A DNA stretch of 64,000 nt, taken from positions 62,001-126,000 of the forward strand of contig JACPOL010000005.1 of assembly GCA_016185065.1 (NCBI GenBank). The letters run 5' to 3'. The stretch comes from Chlamydiales bacterium (lineage in GTDB: Bacteria > Chlamydiota > Chlamydiia > Chlamydiales > Rhabdochlamydiaceae). Shown piece after piece: positions 51,184-60,276 of this stretch. Positions within the stretch are counted from its first letter, which is position 1. Each line of letters begins with the position of its first letter. The notes beneath the pieces are model-generated. The model did no database searches. It was not told the origin of the DNA and saw only the letters and a program-made list of their open reading frames with translations. Made by a program: the position numbers and the translations under genes.

Positions 51184-52653
51184 ATGAAGATTAAGAGACT
51201 GATTAGAGATCTACCAGATCTGGTTGTTAAAGGTTCCAAAGATGTTGAAATTACAGGCATCTGCGGAAATTCAAAAACAGTAGCTCCTGGGAATCTGTTT
51301 GTAGCAAAAAAGGGGCTGACTCATCACGGATCGCGTTTTATTCCGGAGGCGATTGCGGCGGGAGCAAGTGCAGTTTTAACAGATATTTTTGATCCCTTCC
51401 TCACGGGAGTTGTTCAGCTCATTCACCCCGATGTCGCATCAATCGAAGCTCATCTTGCAGCAATATTCTATGAGAATCCCGTTGACAAACTCTTTCTAGT
51501 TGGCATCACAGGCACCAACGGCAAAACGACAACCTCCTATCTAGTCAAACACCTCTTGGAAGGAAGTAAGCTTAAAACGGGGCTGATCGGAACTGTAGAG
51601 TGGCTAGTAGGGGAGAGACGCCTTCCCTCTCAATACACCACCCCAGATCTTCTAACCAATTACCGCCTCTTTCATGAGATGGTAGAGAGCGGCTGCAAGG
51701 CTGCGGTGATGGAGGTCGCCTCTCACGCGCTTGATCAAGAGAGAGTGAAGGATATCGAGTTTGATGTGGCTGTCTTTACCAATTTGACACAGGACCATCT
51801 CGACTACCACAAGACGATGGAGAGTTACGCCGAGGCAAAGGCTAAGCTCTTTCGCGACTTGGGTCAGGTGGGCTGCAACAAGCACTTTAGAAAAGTGGCA
51901 ATCGTCAATGCAGATAGCAGCTACTCCTCTCAACTTGTTGAAGATTGCTCGGCTGAGTGCATCACCTATGGAATCGATACGCATGCCGATCTCCTTGCAA
52001 AAGAGATTCGGCTCTCTTCCCAGGGAATCGAGTTTGAGCTGCAGTATAAAGGAAAGAGAATCCCTTTCCGCACATCGCTGATCGGGCGTTTTAACTTATA
52101 TAACTGTTTGGCAGCTCTCGCTGTTGCTGTAGCGTATGGAATGGAGCTGGAGGCGATGGTTCCTCTTCTCGCCTCATTTAAAAGTGTGCGAGGAAGGTTG
52201 GAGCGCGTAGAGAATCGCAAAAAGATGAATATCTTCGTCGACTATGCCCATACAGAAGATGCGTTGAAAAATGTCCTCAATACTCTTCGCGAATTTAAAA
52301 AGGGGCGTCTGATTACAGTATTTGGATGTGGAGGCAACCGAGATGTGGGTAAGCGCCCTAAAATGGGAAGCGCTGTCGAGCTTCTTTCGGATCTCTCCAT
52401 CATTACAAGCGATAATCCGAGAAGCGAAGATCCAGAGGAGATCGCGAAACAGATTCTTGGGGGATTCCGCAACCCTACAGCTCCAATGGTCGTGCTCGAT
52501 AGAAAAGAGGCGATTCGAAAAGCCCTCCAGCTCGCAGCGCCTGAAGATATCGTATTAATCGCTGGAAAAGGCCATGAGACGACGCAGATTTTTGCTCATC
52601 AAACTCTCCATTTTGATGACTACGCTGTCGCCAAAGCTGAGGTAGAGACTTGA
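51184..52653 (+). CDS. murE: UDP-MurNAc-tripeptide synthetase
   Basis: MurE adds the third stem residue to UDP-MurNAc-L-Ala-D-Glu. The 489-residue ligase shows the P-loop 'GITGTNGKTTTSYLVKHLL', the carbamyl-Lys and metal region 'AVMEVASHALDQERV' and 'FTNLTQDHLDYHKTMESY'. The specificity motif 'DNPRSEDPEEIA' (DNPR) predicts meso-diaminopimelate as substrate. A GAGGCGAG site precedes ATG 51184. It follows ftsI by 82 bp and precedes an amidase, as CT269 does in Chlamydia. It supports the presence of a DAP-containing peptidoglycan. Confidence 0.95.
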   Translation: MKIKRLIRDLPDLVVKGSKDVEITGICGNSKTVAPGNLFVAKKGLTHHGSRFIPEAIAAGASAVLTDIFDPFLTGVVQLIHPDVASIEAHLAAIFYENPVDKLFLVGITGTNGKTTTSYLVKHLLEGSKLKTGLIGTVEWLVGERRLPSQYTTPDLLTNYRLFHEMVESGCKAAVMEVASHALDQERVKDIEFDVAVFTNLTQDHLDYHKTMESYAEAKAKLFRDLGQVGCNKHFRKVAIVNADSSYSSQLVEDCSAECITYGIDTHADLLAKEIRLSSQGIEFELQYKGKRIPFRTSLIGRFNLYNCLAALAVAVAYGMELEAMVPLLASFKSVRGRLERVENRKKMNIFVDYAHTEDALKNVLNTLREFKKGRLITVFGCGGNRDVGKRPKMGSAVELLSDLSIITSDNPRSEDPEEIAKQILGGFRNPTAPMVVLDRKEAIRKALQLAAPEDIVLIAGKGHETTQIFAHQTLHFDDYAVAKAEVET

Positions 52654-52707
52654 ACTTAAGTTCTAATAATCGGTATTCTCAATAAACAGCCCGAGCGAGA
52701 TGGTTTG

Positions 52708-53388
52708 ATGTCCTATTTACGTCATTTTCTGGTTTTCCTGTTTGCTATCCTTTTTGCGAGGATGGAAGCTGCCCCTGCGTTTCCCTCCTCCTTTTCGCAG
52801 ACAGAGTCTGAGAACACCTCTCCTCCACTCTATCCAGCAAATCCTCTTATCATATTAGATGCTGGACATGGAGGAACCGATGAGGGAGCTAAGGTGAGCT
52901 CTTTCATGGAAAAAAAGATTACTCTCATCACAGCGCTTCTCACAAAAAAAAGACTTGAGGAGAGAGGGTATAAAGTGATCATGACTCGATCGCGCGACAA
53001 GTATATTCCCCTTGCAAGACGCGTTTCGATCGCGAACAGGACAAAAGGCGCGGCTTTCGTCAGCATCCATTTTAACGCTTCGCGCAGTCAGGCGGCGAAG
53101 GGAATCGAGGTCTTCTTTTGCGAGACAAAAGAGAAGTGGAGAGGAAGAGCCTCTAGACGTCTTGCAGACTGCATCCTCTTTCAAGTTATCGACCAGACAG
53201 AAGCTATTTCTAGAGGTGTAAAGGGAGGTAACTTCCACGTCATCCGCGAGACGGAGATGCCCGCAGTCCTAGTAGAGGGGGGATTTGTGACTAATGGAGA
53301 GGAGAGAAGCCTGCTTAGAGATCGCGACTATTTAGCGAAGATCGCAGAGGGAATTGCGATTGGTGTCGATAAATATTTTAAATCGTAA
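52708..53388 (+). CDS. amiA: N-acetylmuramoyl-L-alanine amidase (Amidase_3)
   Basis: This periplasmic zinc amidase cuts the MurNAc-Ala bond. From ATG 52708 (TTG 52705 is also in frame) the product is 226 residues with a signal peptide ('RHFLVFLFAILFARMEAAPA'). The Amidase_3 domain has zinc and catalytic residues in 'LDAGHGGTDEGA' (His), 'FVSIHFNASRS' (His) and 'AVLVEGGFVTNGEE' (Glu). No AMIN targeting domain is present, consistent with the small chlamydial AmiA. In Chlamydia the homolog also remodels lipid II-linked septal peptidoglycan. It closes the dcw-type run. Confidence 0.9.
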   Translation: MSYLRHFLVFLFAILFARMEAAPAFPSSFSQTESENTSPPLYPANPLIILDAGHGGTDEGAKVSSFMEKKITLITALLTKKRLEERGYKVIMTRSRDKYIPLARRVSIANRTKGAAFVSIHFNASRSQAAKGIEVFFCETKEKWRGRASRRLADCILFQVIDQTEAISRGVKGGNFHVIRETEMPAVLVEGGFVTNGEERSLLRDRDYLAKIAEGIAIGVDKYFKS

Positions 53389-53392
53389 AAAA

Positions 53393-53465
53393 CGTCCTCG
53401 GCGCGAATTGAACGCGCGACCTGTCGCTTAGGAGGCGACCGCTCTATCCTCTGAGCTACGAGGAC
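53393..53465 (-). tRNA. tRNA-Arg (anticodon CCT)
   Basis: The minus strand folds as a full cloverleaf. The seven-base acceptor gtcctcg pairs with cgaggac, the D-arm has gctcagaggatagagc, and the anticodon stem gtcgc/gcgac encloses loop ctcctaa with anticodon CCT. The T-arm is gcgcg-ttcaatt-cgcgc and the discriminator is G. CCA is not encoded. It reads AGG. It lies between amiA and gnd. Confidence 0.95.
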
Positions 53466-53537
53466 AAAAGCCCTCAAAATCCCAAAAATGTTAGATGTTT
53501 AGCGCCTTTGATCGCAAGTAAATCCGGAGAGTGAAAA

Positions 53538-54998
53538 GTGGCAGAAAAACAAGCAGATATCGGTTTAATCGGCCTGGCAGTCATGGGCCAGAACCTCGTG
53601 ATGAACATGAACGACCACGGATTCACTGTAGTCGTCTTCAACCGCACAGTTTCTAAAGTAGACGACTTCATACAAGGTCCTGCAAAAAATAGCCGTGTGA
53701 TCGGGGCTCACAGCCTTGAAGAGTTTTTCAAAACACTGAAGCGCCCAAGAAAGGTGATGCTGATGGTGAAAGCGGGCCCTCCGGTTGACGAGCTGATCGC
53801 CGAATGTCTTCCCTTCCTCGAAAAGGGCGATATCGTCATCGATGGAGGAAACAGCCACTTTCCTGACTCTGAACGCAGAGAGAAGGCCCTCAAAGAGAAG
53901 GGGATCTTCTTCATTGGAACCGGCATCTCAGGAGGAGAGGAGGGAGCAAGACACGGCCCTTCGATCATGCCCGGTGGAAGTGCAGAAGCGTGGCCTATCA
54001 TCAAGCCGATCTTCCAGAGCATTGCTGCAAAAGCTGAAGAAGATGGCCTTCCTTGCTGCGACTGGGTTGGAAGCGGTGGTTCTGGACACTACGTCAAGAT
54101 GGTTCACAATGGAATCGAGTATGGCGACATGCAGCTCATCTGCGAAGCCTATCAGCTCATGAAAGAGGTGCTCGGCCTTAAACCCGCTGAGATTCAGAGT
54201 ATTTTTGCCGAGTGGAATAAGGGAGTCTTAAAGAGCTATCTTGTTGAGATCACAAGCCAGATTTTTGGTGTTAAGGAGAAAGATGGCACTCTCGTGCTCG
54301 ATAAGATTTTGGATGTTGCGGGACAGAAAGGCACAGGTAAGTGGACAGCGATCAGCGCGCTCGACCTCGGCATGCCTGTGACACTCATTGGCGAGGCGGT
54401 TTTTGCACGCTGCCTCTCTGCGTTAAAGGATCAGCGCGTAAAAGCAGCTTCTATCTTCCCGAAGCCTGTAGTGCGCTTCTCTGGCGATAAGAAGGCGTTT
54501 ATCGAAGATATCAAGCAGGCTCTCTACGCTTCTAAAATTGTCAGCTACGCTCAAGGATTTATGCTGCTTGCTTCTGCTGCAAGTGAGAATAAGTGGAAGC
54601 TGGATTATGGCTCGATTGCGCTCATGTGGCGCGCAGGTTGCATTATCCGCAGCCGCTTTTTAAACGACATTAAAACAGCCTATGTTAAGCATCCCGCTCT
54701 CGACAACCTTCTCTTTGACGACTTCTTTAAGAAAGAGATACAGGGCGCCGAGGCCGCTTGGAGACGCGTTGTCGTCCAAGCAACACAGTTTGGAATCGCA
54801 GTGCCGAGCTTTAGCACAGCGCTCTCTTTCTTTGATGGACTATGCACCGCAAATCTTCCCGCCAATCTGCTTCAAGCGCAGAGGGATTTTTTCGGCGCGC
54901 ACACCTATGAAAGAGTGGATCAGCCCCGTGGAAAGTTTTTCCATACTAACTGGACTGGCACCGGCGGGAACATCACCTCATCTTCATATAATGTGTGA
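53538..54998 (+). CDS. gnd: 6-phosphogluconate dehydrogenase (decarboxylating)
   Basis: Gnd oxidises 6-phosphogluconate to ribulose 5-phosphate with NADP, giving NADPH and pentoses. The 486-residue enzyme starts at GTG 53538 behind GGAGAG. The Rossmann loop is 'GLIGLAVMGQNLVMNMNDHG', the substrate motif is 'GISGGEEGARHGPSIMPGG', and the catalytic Lys and Asn are in 'GSGGSGHYVKMVHNGIEYGDMQ'. The C-terminal swap tail is intact ('RGKFFHTNWTG'). Length is normal for the long form. From memory it is CT063; the pirin gene follows after six bases. Confidence 0.95.
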   Translation: MAEKQADIGLIGLAVMGQNLVMNMNDHGFTVVVFNRTVSKVDDFIQGPAKNSRVIGAHSLEEFFKTLKRPRKVMLMVKAGPPVDELIAECLPFLEKGDIVIDGGNSHFPDSERREKALKEKGIFFIGTGISGGEEGARHGPSIMPGGSAEAWPIIKPIFQSIAAKAEEDGLPCCDWVGSGGSGHYVKMVHNGIEYGDMQLICEAYQLMKEVLGLKPAEIQSIFAEWNKGVLKSYLVEITSQIFGVKEKDGTLVLDKILDVAGQKGTGKWTAISALDLGMPVTLIGEAVFARCLSALKDQRVKAASIFPKPVVRFSGDKKAFIEDIKQALYASKIVSYAQGFMLLASAASENKWKLDYGSIALMWRAGCIIRSRFLNDIKTAYVKHPALDNLLFDDFFKKEIQGAEAAWRRVVVQATQFGIAVPSFSTALSFFDGLCTANLPANLLQAQRDFFGAHTYERVDQPRGKFFHTNWTGTGGNITSSSYNV

Positions 54999-55004
54999 GA
55001 GTCC

Positions 55005-55715
55005 ATGGAAGTAGATATCTATCTTTCTCATGAGCGCGGGTCGACAGAGACTCCCTGGCTTATCAGTAAGAATAGTTTTAGCTTTGCTAACTACTACCAT
55101 CCCAAGCGCAATAATTTTGGAACTCTGCGCGTATTAAACGAGGATCTCGTCTTCCCAAATAGCGGTTTTTCGCTGCATCCCCATGATAATATGGAGATCG
55201 TCACGATTGTGCTAGAAGGGGAGCTCGAGCATCGAGATACGTTAAACAATCACGGCCGTCTCAAAAAGGGCGATGTTCAGCGCATGAGCGCAGGGTCGGG
55301 AATTCGGCATTCTGAGATGAATCCCTCTAAGACGGAAAAGGTGCATTTTCTGCAGCTCTGGGTGCTGCCAGCGGAGCAGGATCTCTCTCCCAGCTATGAG
55401 CAGAAGAGTTTCACAGATCAGCAGCTTACGAATAGGCTCTGTCCAATCGTTGCTCCCAAAAAATCTGCTGAGACTCTCTACATCCATCAAGACGCCTCTT
55501 TTTTCCTCGGTAAGTGGAATAAAGAGACCGACTTTTATCACGCTCCCTCAGATCCAAAGCATGGGATCTTTGTCTTCCTGATTCACGGAAAGGCAAAAGT
55601 TGGAGGATTTAACATCAAAGCAGGTGATAGCGTCGCAGTCACTGATGCCACCGAGCTTCCGCTCACCACCTACCCAGGCACAGAGCTTCTCCTCATCGAA
55701 CTCTCCATGCAGTGA
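55005..55715 (+). CDS. Pirin-family bicupin protein
   Basis: The 236-residue metal-binding bicupin has a first cupin with ligands in 'FSLHPHDNMEIVTIVLEGELEHRDTL' (His, His, Glu) and 'GSGIRHSEMN' (His). The second, smaller cupin is the pirin C-terminal domain ('GIFVFLIHGKAKVGGFNIKAGDSVAV'). Some members have quercetinase activity, others modulate transcription or pyruvate dehydrogenase; the sequence does not distinguish. ATG 55005 lies six bases after gnd, so the two share a transcript. No transit or signal peptide is present. Confidence 0.9.
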   Translation: MEVDIYLSHERGSTETPWLISKNSFSFANYYHPKRNNFGTLRVLNEDLVFPNSGFSLHPHDNMEIVTIVLEGELEHRDTLNNHGRLKKGDVQRMSAGSGIRHSEMNPSKTEKVHFLQLWVLPAEQDLSPSYEQKSFTDQQLTNRLCPIVAPKKSAETLYIHQDASFFLGKWNKETDFYHAPSDPKHGIFVFLIHGKAKVGGFNIKAGDSVAVTDATELPLTTYPGTELLLIELSMQ

Positions 55716-55725
55716 AAGTTTGTTT

Positions 55726-55972
55726 TTCTTTGATTGAGCGCAGTAAAAGTTTTCGCTTTGCGGACTAGAGGGAGTATGAAGAAAAAATAACAGGATCCGC
55801 TTCGCTGGCAAGATCGCCCTTTCAGGGCGGCAGGATTCCGGAAATTTCTTCTATCCTGCCGCCGCGTATGCGGCGATCCTGCCAGCGAAGCGGATCCTGT
55901 TTTTTACTCTTGAAAACGAGGGCGGCGCAGAGCGCACGCACTCCAGGGATTTCGCTGCGCTCAATCAAAGAA
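55726..55972. repeat. Nested palindrome with family C copy 2
   Basis: Outer arms (ttctttgattgagcgcag and its mirror at 55955) enclose family C copy 2 at 55789-55902, whose arms start aacaggatccgcttcgctgg and mirror exactly. It fills the gap between convergent pirin and DUF2608 genes. Confidence 0.85.
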
Positions 55973-55981
55973 AGAGAATGC

Positions 55982-56836
55982 TTAGTTGCTTAGAAAGCGG
56001 TTGATGAGTTCGAGGAAGAACTCGTCGGGGTTTTTGTCCGCATACTTGCTTTTTAGGGCGGCAGCTTCATCATTGGAGAGAGTTCTGTTTTCGAAGAGGA
56101 GCTTTTCTAATTGAATATGGGCGATCATCGCGTCGAATGGTCGGTATGAATCCACATGAGTGTAGTGGAAGCAGACTGCTGGGATGCCGAGCGATTTAAG
56201 AGCGCTATCTACAGAGCGGGCGTGATCCAGCTTATCATCCACAAAGACGACTTTGGAAGGCCGGTAGCTTGTTCCTGCAAAGAGCTCTAAAATGAGATCT
56301 CCTTTGTCTTCAAGCGGGTACGCAAAGAAAATGTTTTGACCATAGCTAGGATGGAGAAAGAGAGCCTCGTCTGCAATCACGCTAGATGGATAGAGCTCGA
56401 TGCCCGCCTGTTTTAAGTGAAGAACTCCCAAAGCTTCTCCATCAGGAGAAGGCATATCATACCAGTGCTCTCTTCCTCGCGCTGTGAAGCCAAAGACAGA
56501 GGCGTTTTTTGTTTTAAATTCTGTAAAGCAGCCGTAGACCTCATCTTCAATGGCGATGTAGGGAACTTGCCCTGCAATGAAATAGGTGAGTTTGTCGTGA
56601 ATCCTGGTCGCCTCTTCTTCTCCTTTACTCTTGTTCAGGATGTTTCTGGCGTAGCGCCTCCAGGCCTTTCCTCCAAGCATAATAGGTGTTTCAATTAGAG
56701 TTTCATCGATGTCGAGAAGAACGAGAGTCTCCTCTTCGATATCGGGAAGAATTGAAGAGATGCGGTCGATTTCCTTAATTTCTGCAGCGGCAAAAGAGGT
56801 GCAAATTAGAAAGAGCGCGGCCAATTTTAACTTCAT
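55982..56836 (-). CDS. DUF2608 HAD-like exported protein
   Basis: The 284-residue product from ATG 56836 (AGGAGA seven bases ahead) has a signal peptide ('LKLAALFLICTSFAAAE'). The HAD motif I is 'VLLDIDETLIETP', motif II-like 'SVFGFTARGREH', and motif IV-like 'KVVFVDDKLDHARSV'. DUF2608 proteins are mostly found in Legionella, Coxiella and Chlamydiae, which hints at a role in host-associated life. A secreted or periplasmic phosphatase is the simplest reading. The gene starts right behind the lepA stop and is co-transcribed with it. The substrate is unknown. Confidence 0.85.
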   Translation of the reverse strand: MKLKLAALFLICTSFAAAEIKEIDRISSILPDIEEETLVLLDIDETLIETPIMLGGKAWRRYARNILNKSKGEEEATRIHDKLTYFIAGQVPYIAIEDEVYGCFTEFKTKNASVFGFTARGREHWYDMPSPDGEALGVLHLKQAGIELYPSSVIADEALFLHPSYGQNIFFAYPLEDKGDLILELFAGTSYRPSKVVFVDDKLDHARSVDSALKSLGIPAVCFHYTHVDSYRPFDAMIAHIQLEKLLFENRTLSNDEAAALKSKYADKNPDEFFLELINRFLSN

Positions 56837-56838
56837 CA

Positions 56839-58662
56839 CTAATCTCCTGCTTTTAGAACTTCCATGAAAGCGGATTGAGGGATGTTGACCTTGCCAATCT
56901 CTTTCATCTTCTTCTTACCCTTCTTCTGCTTCTCCCACAGCTTGCGTTTGCGGGTGATGTCTCCGCCGTAGCACTTGGCTGTGACGTTCTTGGTGATCGC
57001 ACGGATCGTCTCACGTCCGATGATCTTACCGCCCACTGCTGCTTGAACTGGCACTTTAAACTGCTGCATCGGGATCACTTCAACCAGTTTTTTACAGATC
57101 GCACGTCCACGCGCTTCTGCTTTAGTTCGGTGAACGAGGCAGGAGAAGGCGTCGACAGGCTCTTCATTGACGCGGATCTCAAGTTTAACGATGTCGGAGA
57201 TCTCATTCTTCTCGAACTCGTAGTCGAATGAGCCGTAGCCTCGGGTGATCGATTTCAGCTTGTCATTGAAGTCGGTGATGATCTCGTTAAGAGGAAAGCG
57301 GTAGGTGAGGAGCAGGCGCTTGCTGTCTAGCGTCTCAGTTTTTACTAGCTCGCCCCTCTTCTCCATTCCAAGGCTCATCAGAGCGCCGAGGAACTCTGCA
57401 GGCACCATGATGTGGCACTTCACCCAAGGCTCTTCGACAAAGTCGATCATCGAAGGATCTGGATAGTGAGCCACGTTGTCGATCTTAAGCACCTGGCCAT
57501 CTCCCAGTGTGAACTGGTAGATAACGCTTGGTGCTGTTGTGATGATATCTAGGTCGAACTCTCGCTGGAGACGCTCGAAGACGATCTCGAGATGGAGGAG
57601 GCCTAAAAAGCCGCAGCGGAAACCGAGGCCAAGAGCTAAGCTGCTCTCTTGTTCAACATGAAGTGCAGAGTCGTTGAGCTGCAGTTTAACCAGAGCATCT
57701 CTAACTGCTTCAAAGTCGGAGGTGTCGACGGGATAGATTCCCGCGTAGACCACCGGAGCGATCATTCTAAAACCAGGAAGGGGAGTCTCAGCTGGCGCTT
57801 TTGCGGAGGTCACAGTATCGCCTACTTTGACGTCGGCAGTTTTCTTGATATTGGCAGCAAGATATCCCACCTCTCCTGGGCGTAGGATATCGACCGACTT
57901 AGCGGTTGGCGAAAAGATTCCAACATCTAGGACTTCGAAAATTTTGTCGGTCGCCATCAGTTTAATCATCGTCTTTTTCGAGATCTCACCGCTGATCACG
58001 CGTACGTAGACCATGACGCCTTGGTAGGGGTCGTAGTGAGAGTCGAAGACCAGTGCGCGCAGAACATTATCAGTAGGAGGCACAGGATGAGGCACGTCGA
58101 TTAAGATGCGTTCAAGCACCTCTTTGATGCCAATGTTAGCTTTTGCTGAGCAGAGCACAGCATTTGAGGTGTCGATGCCGATCACATCTTCGATCTGCTG
58201 CTTCACGCCTTCGGGGTCTGCCGAGGGAAGATCGATCTTATTGATGACGGGAACAATTGTCAGATTTCTATCTACGGCAAGGTGAACGTTGGCGAGAGTT
58301 TGTGCTTGAACGCCCTGAGCTGCATCGACCACAAGCAGAGCACCCTCGCAAGCGGAGAGCGAGCGCGATACTTCGTAGGAGAAGTCGACGTGTCCGGGAG
58401 TATCGATGAAGTTGATCTTGTAGATCGTCCCATCCTCAGCCTCATAGATCATCGTAACCGGGTGGGCCTTAATCGTGATCCCGCGCTCTCTTTCAAGATC
58501 CATCGCATCGAGTACCTGCTCCTGCATCTCTCGCTGAGGGATTGTCCGCGTGATCTCGAGAAGGCGATCGGCCAGCGTCGACTTGCCATGGTCGATGTGG
58601 GCGATAATCGAGAAGTTTCGAATATTTTCTATACGGTACTTAAAGCTCTTATCGTCTGCCAT
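56839..58662 (-). CDS. lepA: Elongation factor 4
   Basis: LepA/EF-4 is a ribosomal GTPase that back-translocates or remodels stalled elongation and assembly complexes. The 607-residue protein has G1 '[15 protein letters not shown]', G2 in '[11 protein letters not shown]', G3 '[12 protein letters not shown]' and G4 '[11 protein letters not shown]'. EF-G-like domains II, III and V follow, with the LepA-specific C-terminal domain ('[27 protein letters not shown]'). Length is typical. From memory it corresponds to CT064, between gnd (CT063) and the nucleotide transporter (CT065), although here pirin, DUF2608 and USP genes are interleaved. Confidence 0.96.
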   Translation of the reverse strand: MADDKSFKYRIENIRNFSIIAHIDHGKSTLADRLLEITRTIPQREMQEQVLDAMDLERERGITIKAHPVTMIYEAEDGTIYKINFIDTPGHVDFSYEVSRSLSACEGALLVVDAAQGVQAQTLANVHLAVDRNLTIVPVINKIDLPSADPEGVKQQIEDVIGIDTSNAVLCSAKANIGIKEVLERILIDVPHPVPPTDNVLRALVFDSHYDPYQGVMVYVRVISGEISKKTMIKLMATDKIFEVLDVGIFSPTAKSVDILRPGEVGYLAANIKKTADVKVGDTVTSAKAPAETPLPGFRMIAPVVYAGIYPVDTSDFEAVRDALVKLQLNDSALHVEQESSLALGLGFRCGFLGLLHLEIVFERLQREFDLDIITTAPSVIYQFTLGDGQVLKIDNVAHYPDPSMIDFVEEPWVKCHIMVPAEFLGALMSLGMEKRGELVKTETLDSKRLLLTYRFPLNEIITDFNDKLKSITRGYGSFDYEFEKNEISDIVKLEIRVNEEPVDAFSCLVHRTKAEARGRAICKKLVEVIPMQQFKVPVQAAVGGKIIGRETIRAITKNVTAKCYGGDITRKRKLWEKQKKGKKKMKEIGKVNIPQSAFMEVLKAGD

Positions 58663-58793
58663 GAACCTATCCGCTGAAAAAAATGACTATCACAATGCAA
58701 ATCTGGTTAAACTTCAATTAAAAATATTTTTTTAATTTAAATATTCGGCAATTGCAAATCTATAGTTAATTTGTTAAAATATTTGTAAGCCGT

Positions 58794-60044
58794 ATGACAC
58801 AATCACTAGAAAGTAAAGAAGCCGTTTTACCTGCGGTTCTAGCCGTAGTGCAACCCTTACTTCCCCAGGCCCCGGGTCAAGCAGATGAGCTGGACTGCCG
58901 TGTGTATACCCTTGTAATACTGGGGCAGCTTCTCAAGTGGATTATTGTGCCTGTAGCTGCCATTACCTGCATCGTGGGGTCGGTCTCGGTCTCTCCCTAC
59001 ATGCTTCTCGGCCTTCCTGTAGCGGTTCTAATCTGGCTGATCGGATCGGCCCTCTCCCGTACAACTCTCTGGCCAGATGGTTCACTTCACATCCCTAACA
59101 TAACAAACAATTTTATGCAGAATCAGCCTGTTGGCCTGGTCAACGGCTTAAGAACAAACAACTGCTGCGTCAATGCCGCTTTGCAGGTGGCATTCTCCTC
59201 TCCCTCCGTCATGCAAGCAATCGATGCACTTGAAGAGGCGGAGCACTCCTTGAAAAAGATTCTGCAGGGCTACCGCGCAGCTCAGGCGGGTTCAAAGAGT
59301 GTTGCGGTCGCTGATACTCAACTGGTGAGAGCCTGGGTCTCCGACTATTCAGCGCAGCCCCGAGGAGGGCCTGCAATTCCACCCCATGGCACTCAAGCCG
59401 ATGCCGGAGAGATTCTAGACTTTGCTATAGACGCTCTGCTTCTACTCGACCAGTTAATGGAGAGGCCTTCTCCTGCGTTTAGACAGACAATCGTCCAAAA
59501 GTGGACGGCGGCAGATGGCGAAGCAATGGAAAGAAGAACTCACCAACCAAGACTTCTCCTAAGTCTAGGAAACTACCTCTCTAAAAAAGGGGAGATCGAT
59601 GGCGAGCTCACGCAAGAGCAGATCTTTATCCACTATGTGATGCGCCCCTACTTTTTTGATGTGGATGGACGAGGAGGCCGTGCGACTAGAAAATTTGCTC
59701 AGCCCTCAGAAGAGCTCTTTGTTCAATTGAATCGCTTTACTCACGATGCTCAGTACAATCGCATTAAAATCAACGATGCCATTCCCACTCCCATGCGAGT
59801 GACGCTACCCACTAACTACTTTGCAGCTGGTGATGGCAGACCCTTAACCTACGAGGCGGACTCCTTTTTCATTCATAGAGGAAGTCTGCTAGGCGGACAC
59901 TACGTCGCCTGCAGAAGAGTAGCCCTTCCAAACGGAAGATCCATCTGGTGGGAGATCGATGATAATCGAGTGCGTCCACTCACTCAGCGTGAAGCAGAAG
60001 CTGAGCTTCAAAACGCCTACAACATCCACTACTCCCGCGTCTAA
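58794..60044 (+). CDS. USP/UCH-type ubiquitin protease with N-terminal membrane anchor
   Basis: The 416-residue protein has two hydrophobic segments near 39-61 and 67-86. A papain-like USP core then shows the classic boxes. The Cys box is 'GLVNGLRTNNCCVNAALQ' (C124 aligns with the nucleophile). A glutamine-box-like 'QADAGEILDFAIDALL' matches the QQDAxEF pattern, and a finger/palm strand is 'ELFVQLNRF'. The His box is 'FFIHRGSLLGGHYVACRR' (H369), followed by 'WWEIDDNRV' with the Asp at 389/390 and a final 'AYNIHYSR'. USPs remove ubiquitin in eukaryotes, so an injected, membrane-bound host-directed effector is the likely role. The initiator region lacks a strong ribosome site. Deubiquitinating activity is inferred. 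Confidence 0.85.
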   Translation: MTQSLESKEAVLPAVLAVVQPLLPQAPGQADELDCRVYTLVILGQLLKWIIVPVAAITCIVGSVSVSPYMLLGLPVAVLIWLIGSALSRTTLWPDGSLHIPNITNNFMQNQPVGLVNGLRTNNCCVNAALQVAFSSPSVMQAIDALEEAEHSLKKILQGYRAAQAGSKSVAVADTQLVRAWVSDYSAQPRGGPAIPPHGTQADAGEILDFAIDALLLLDQLMERPSPAFRQTIVQKWTAADGEAMERRTHQPRLLLSLGNYLSKKGEIDGELTQEQIFIHYVMRPYFFDVDGRGGRATRKFAQPSEELFVQLNRFTHDAQYNRIKINDAIPTPMRVTLPTNYFAAGDGRPLTYEADSFFIHRGSLLGGHYVACRRVALPNGRSIWWEIDDNRVRPLTQREAEAELQNAYNIHYSRV

Positions 60045-60062
60045 CCTCTATTTCTTTGTTTC

Positions 60063-60219
60063 TTTTTTGGAGTGCGGCGACTCGGCGCCGCTTTTTCTTA
60101 AAATCGACTTGTCGATTTTTTTTAAGAGGAAACACTTCTTGTCAAATTTATTTAAAATTAAGAGAGATCGCCAGGTCGATCTCGAGAAAAGCGGCGCCGA
60201 GTCGCCGCACTCCAAAAAA
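60063..60219. repeat. Element D2: inverted copy of D1
   Basis: The ends ttttttggagtgcggcgac... match D1 except for one transition in each arm. The inner hairpins occur in reversed order and orientation, so D2 is D1 reverse-complemented. It lies between convergent USP and nucleotide transporter genes. Confidence 0.9.
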
Positions 60220-60223
60220 TAAA

Positions 60224-60251
60224 AAAAGCCCCCTTTTTCAAGGGGGCTTTT
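60224..60251. terminator. Bidirectional intrinsic terminator
   Basis: Stem aaaagccccc/gggggctttt with a short T-rich loop has T-runs on both sides when read from either strand. It can end both the USP transcript and the nucleotide transporter transcript. Confidence 0.88.
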
Positions 60252-60276
60252 CGCCTTAACAAGCTAATCTGAAAGA

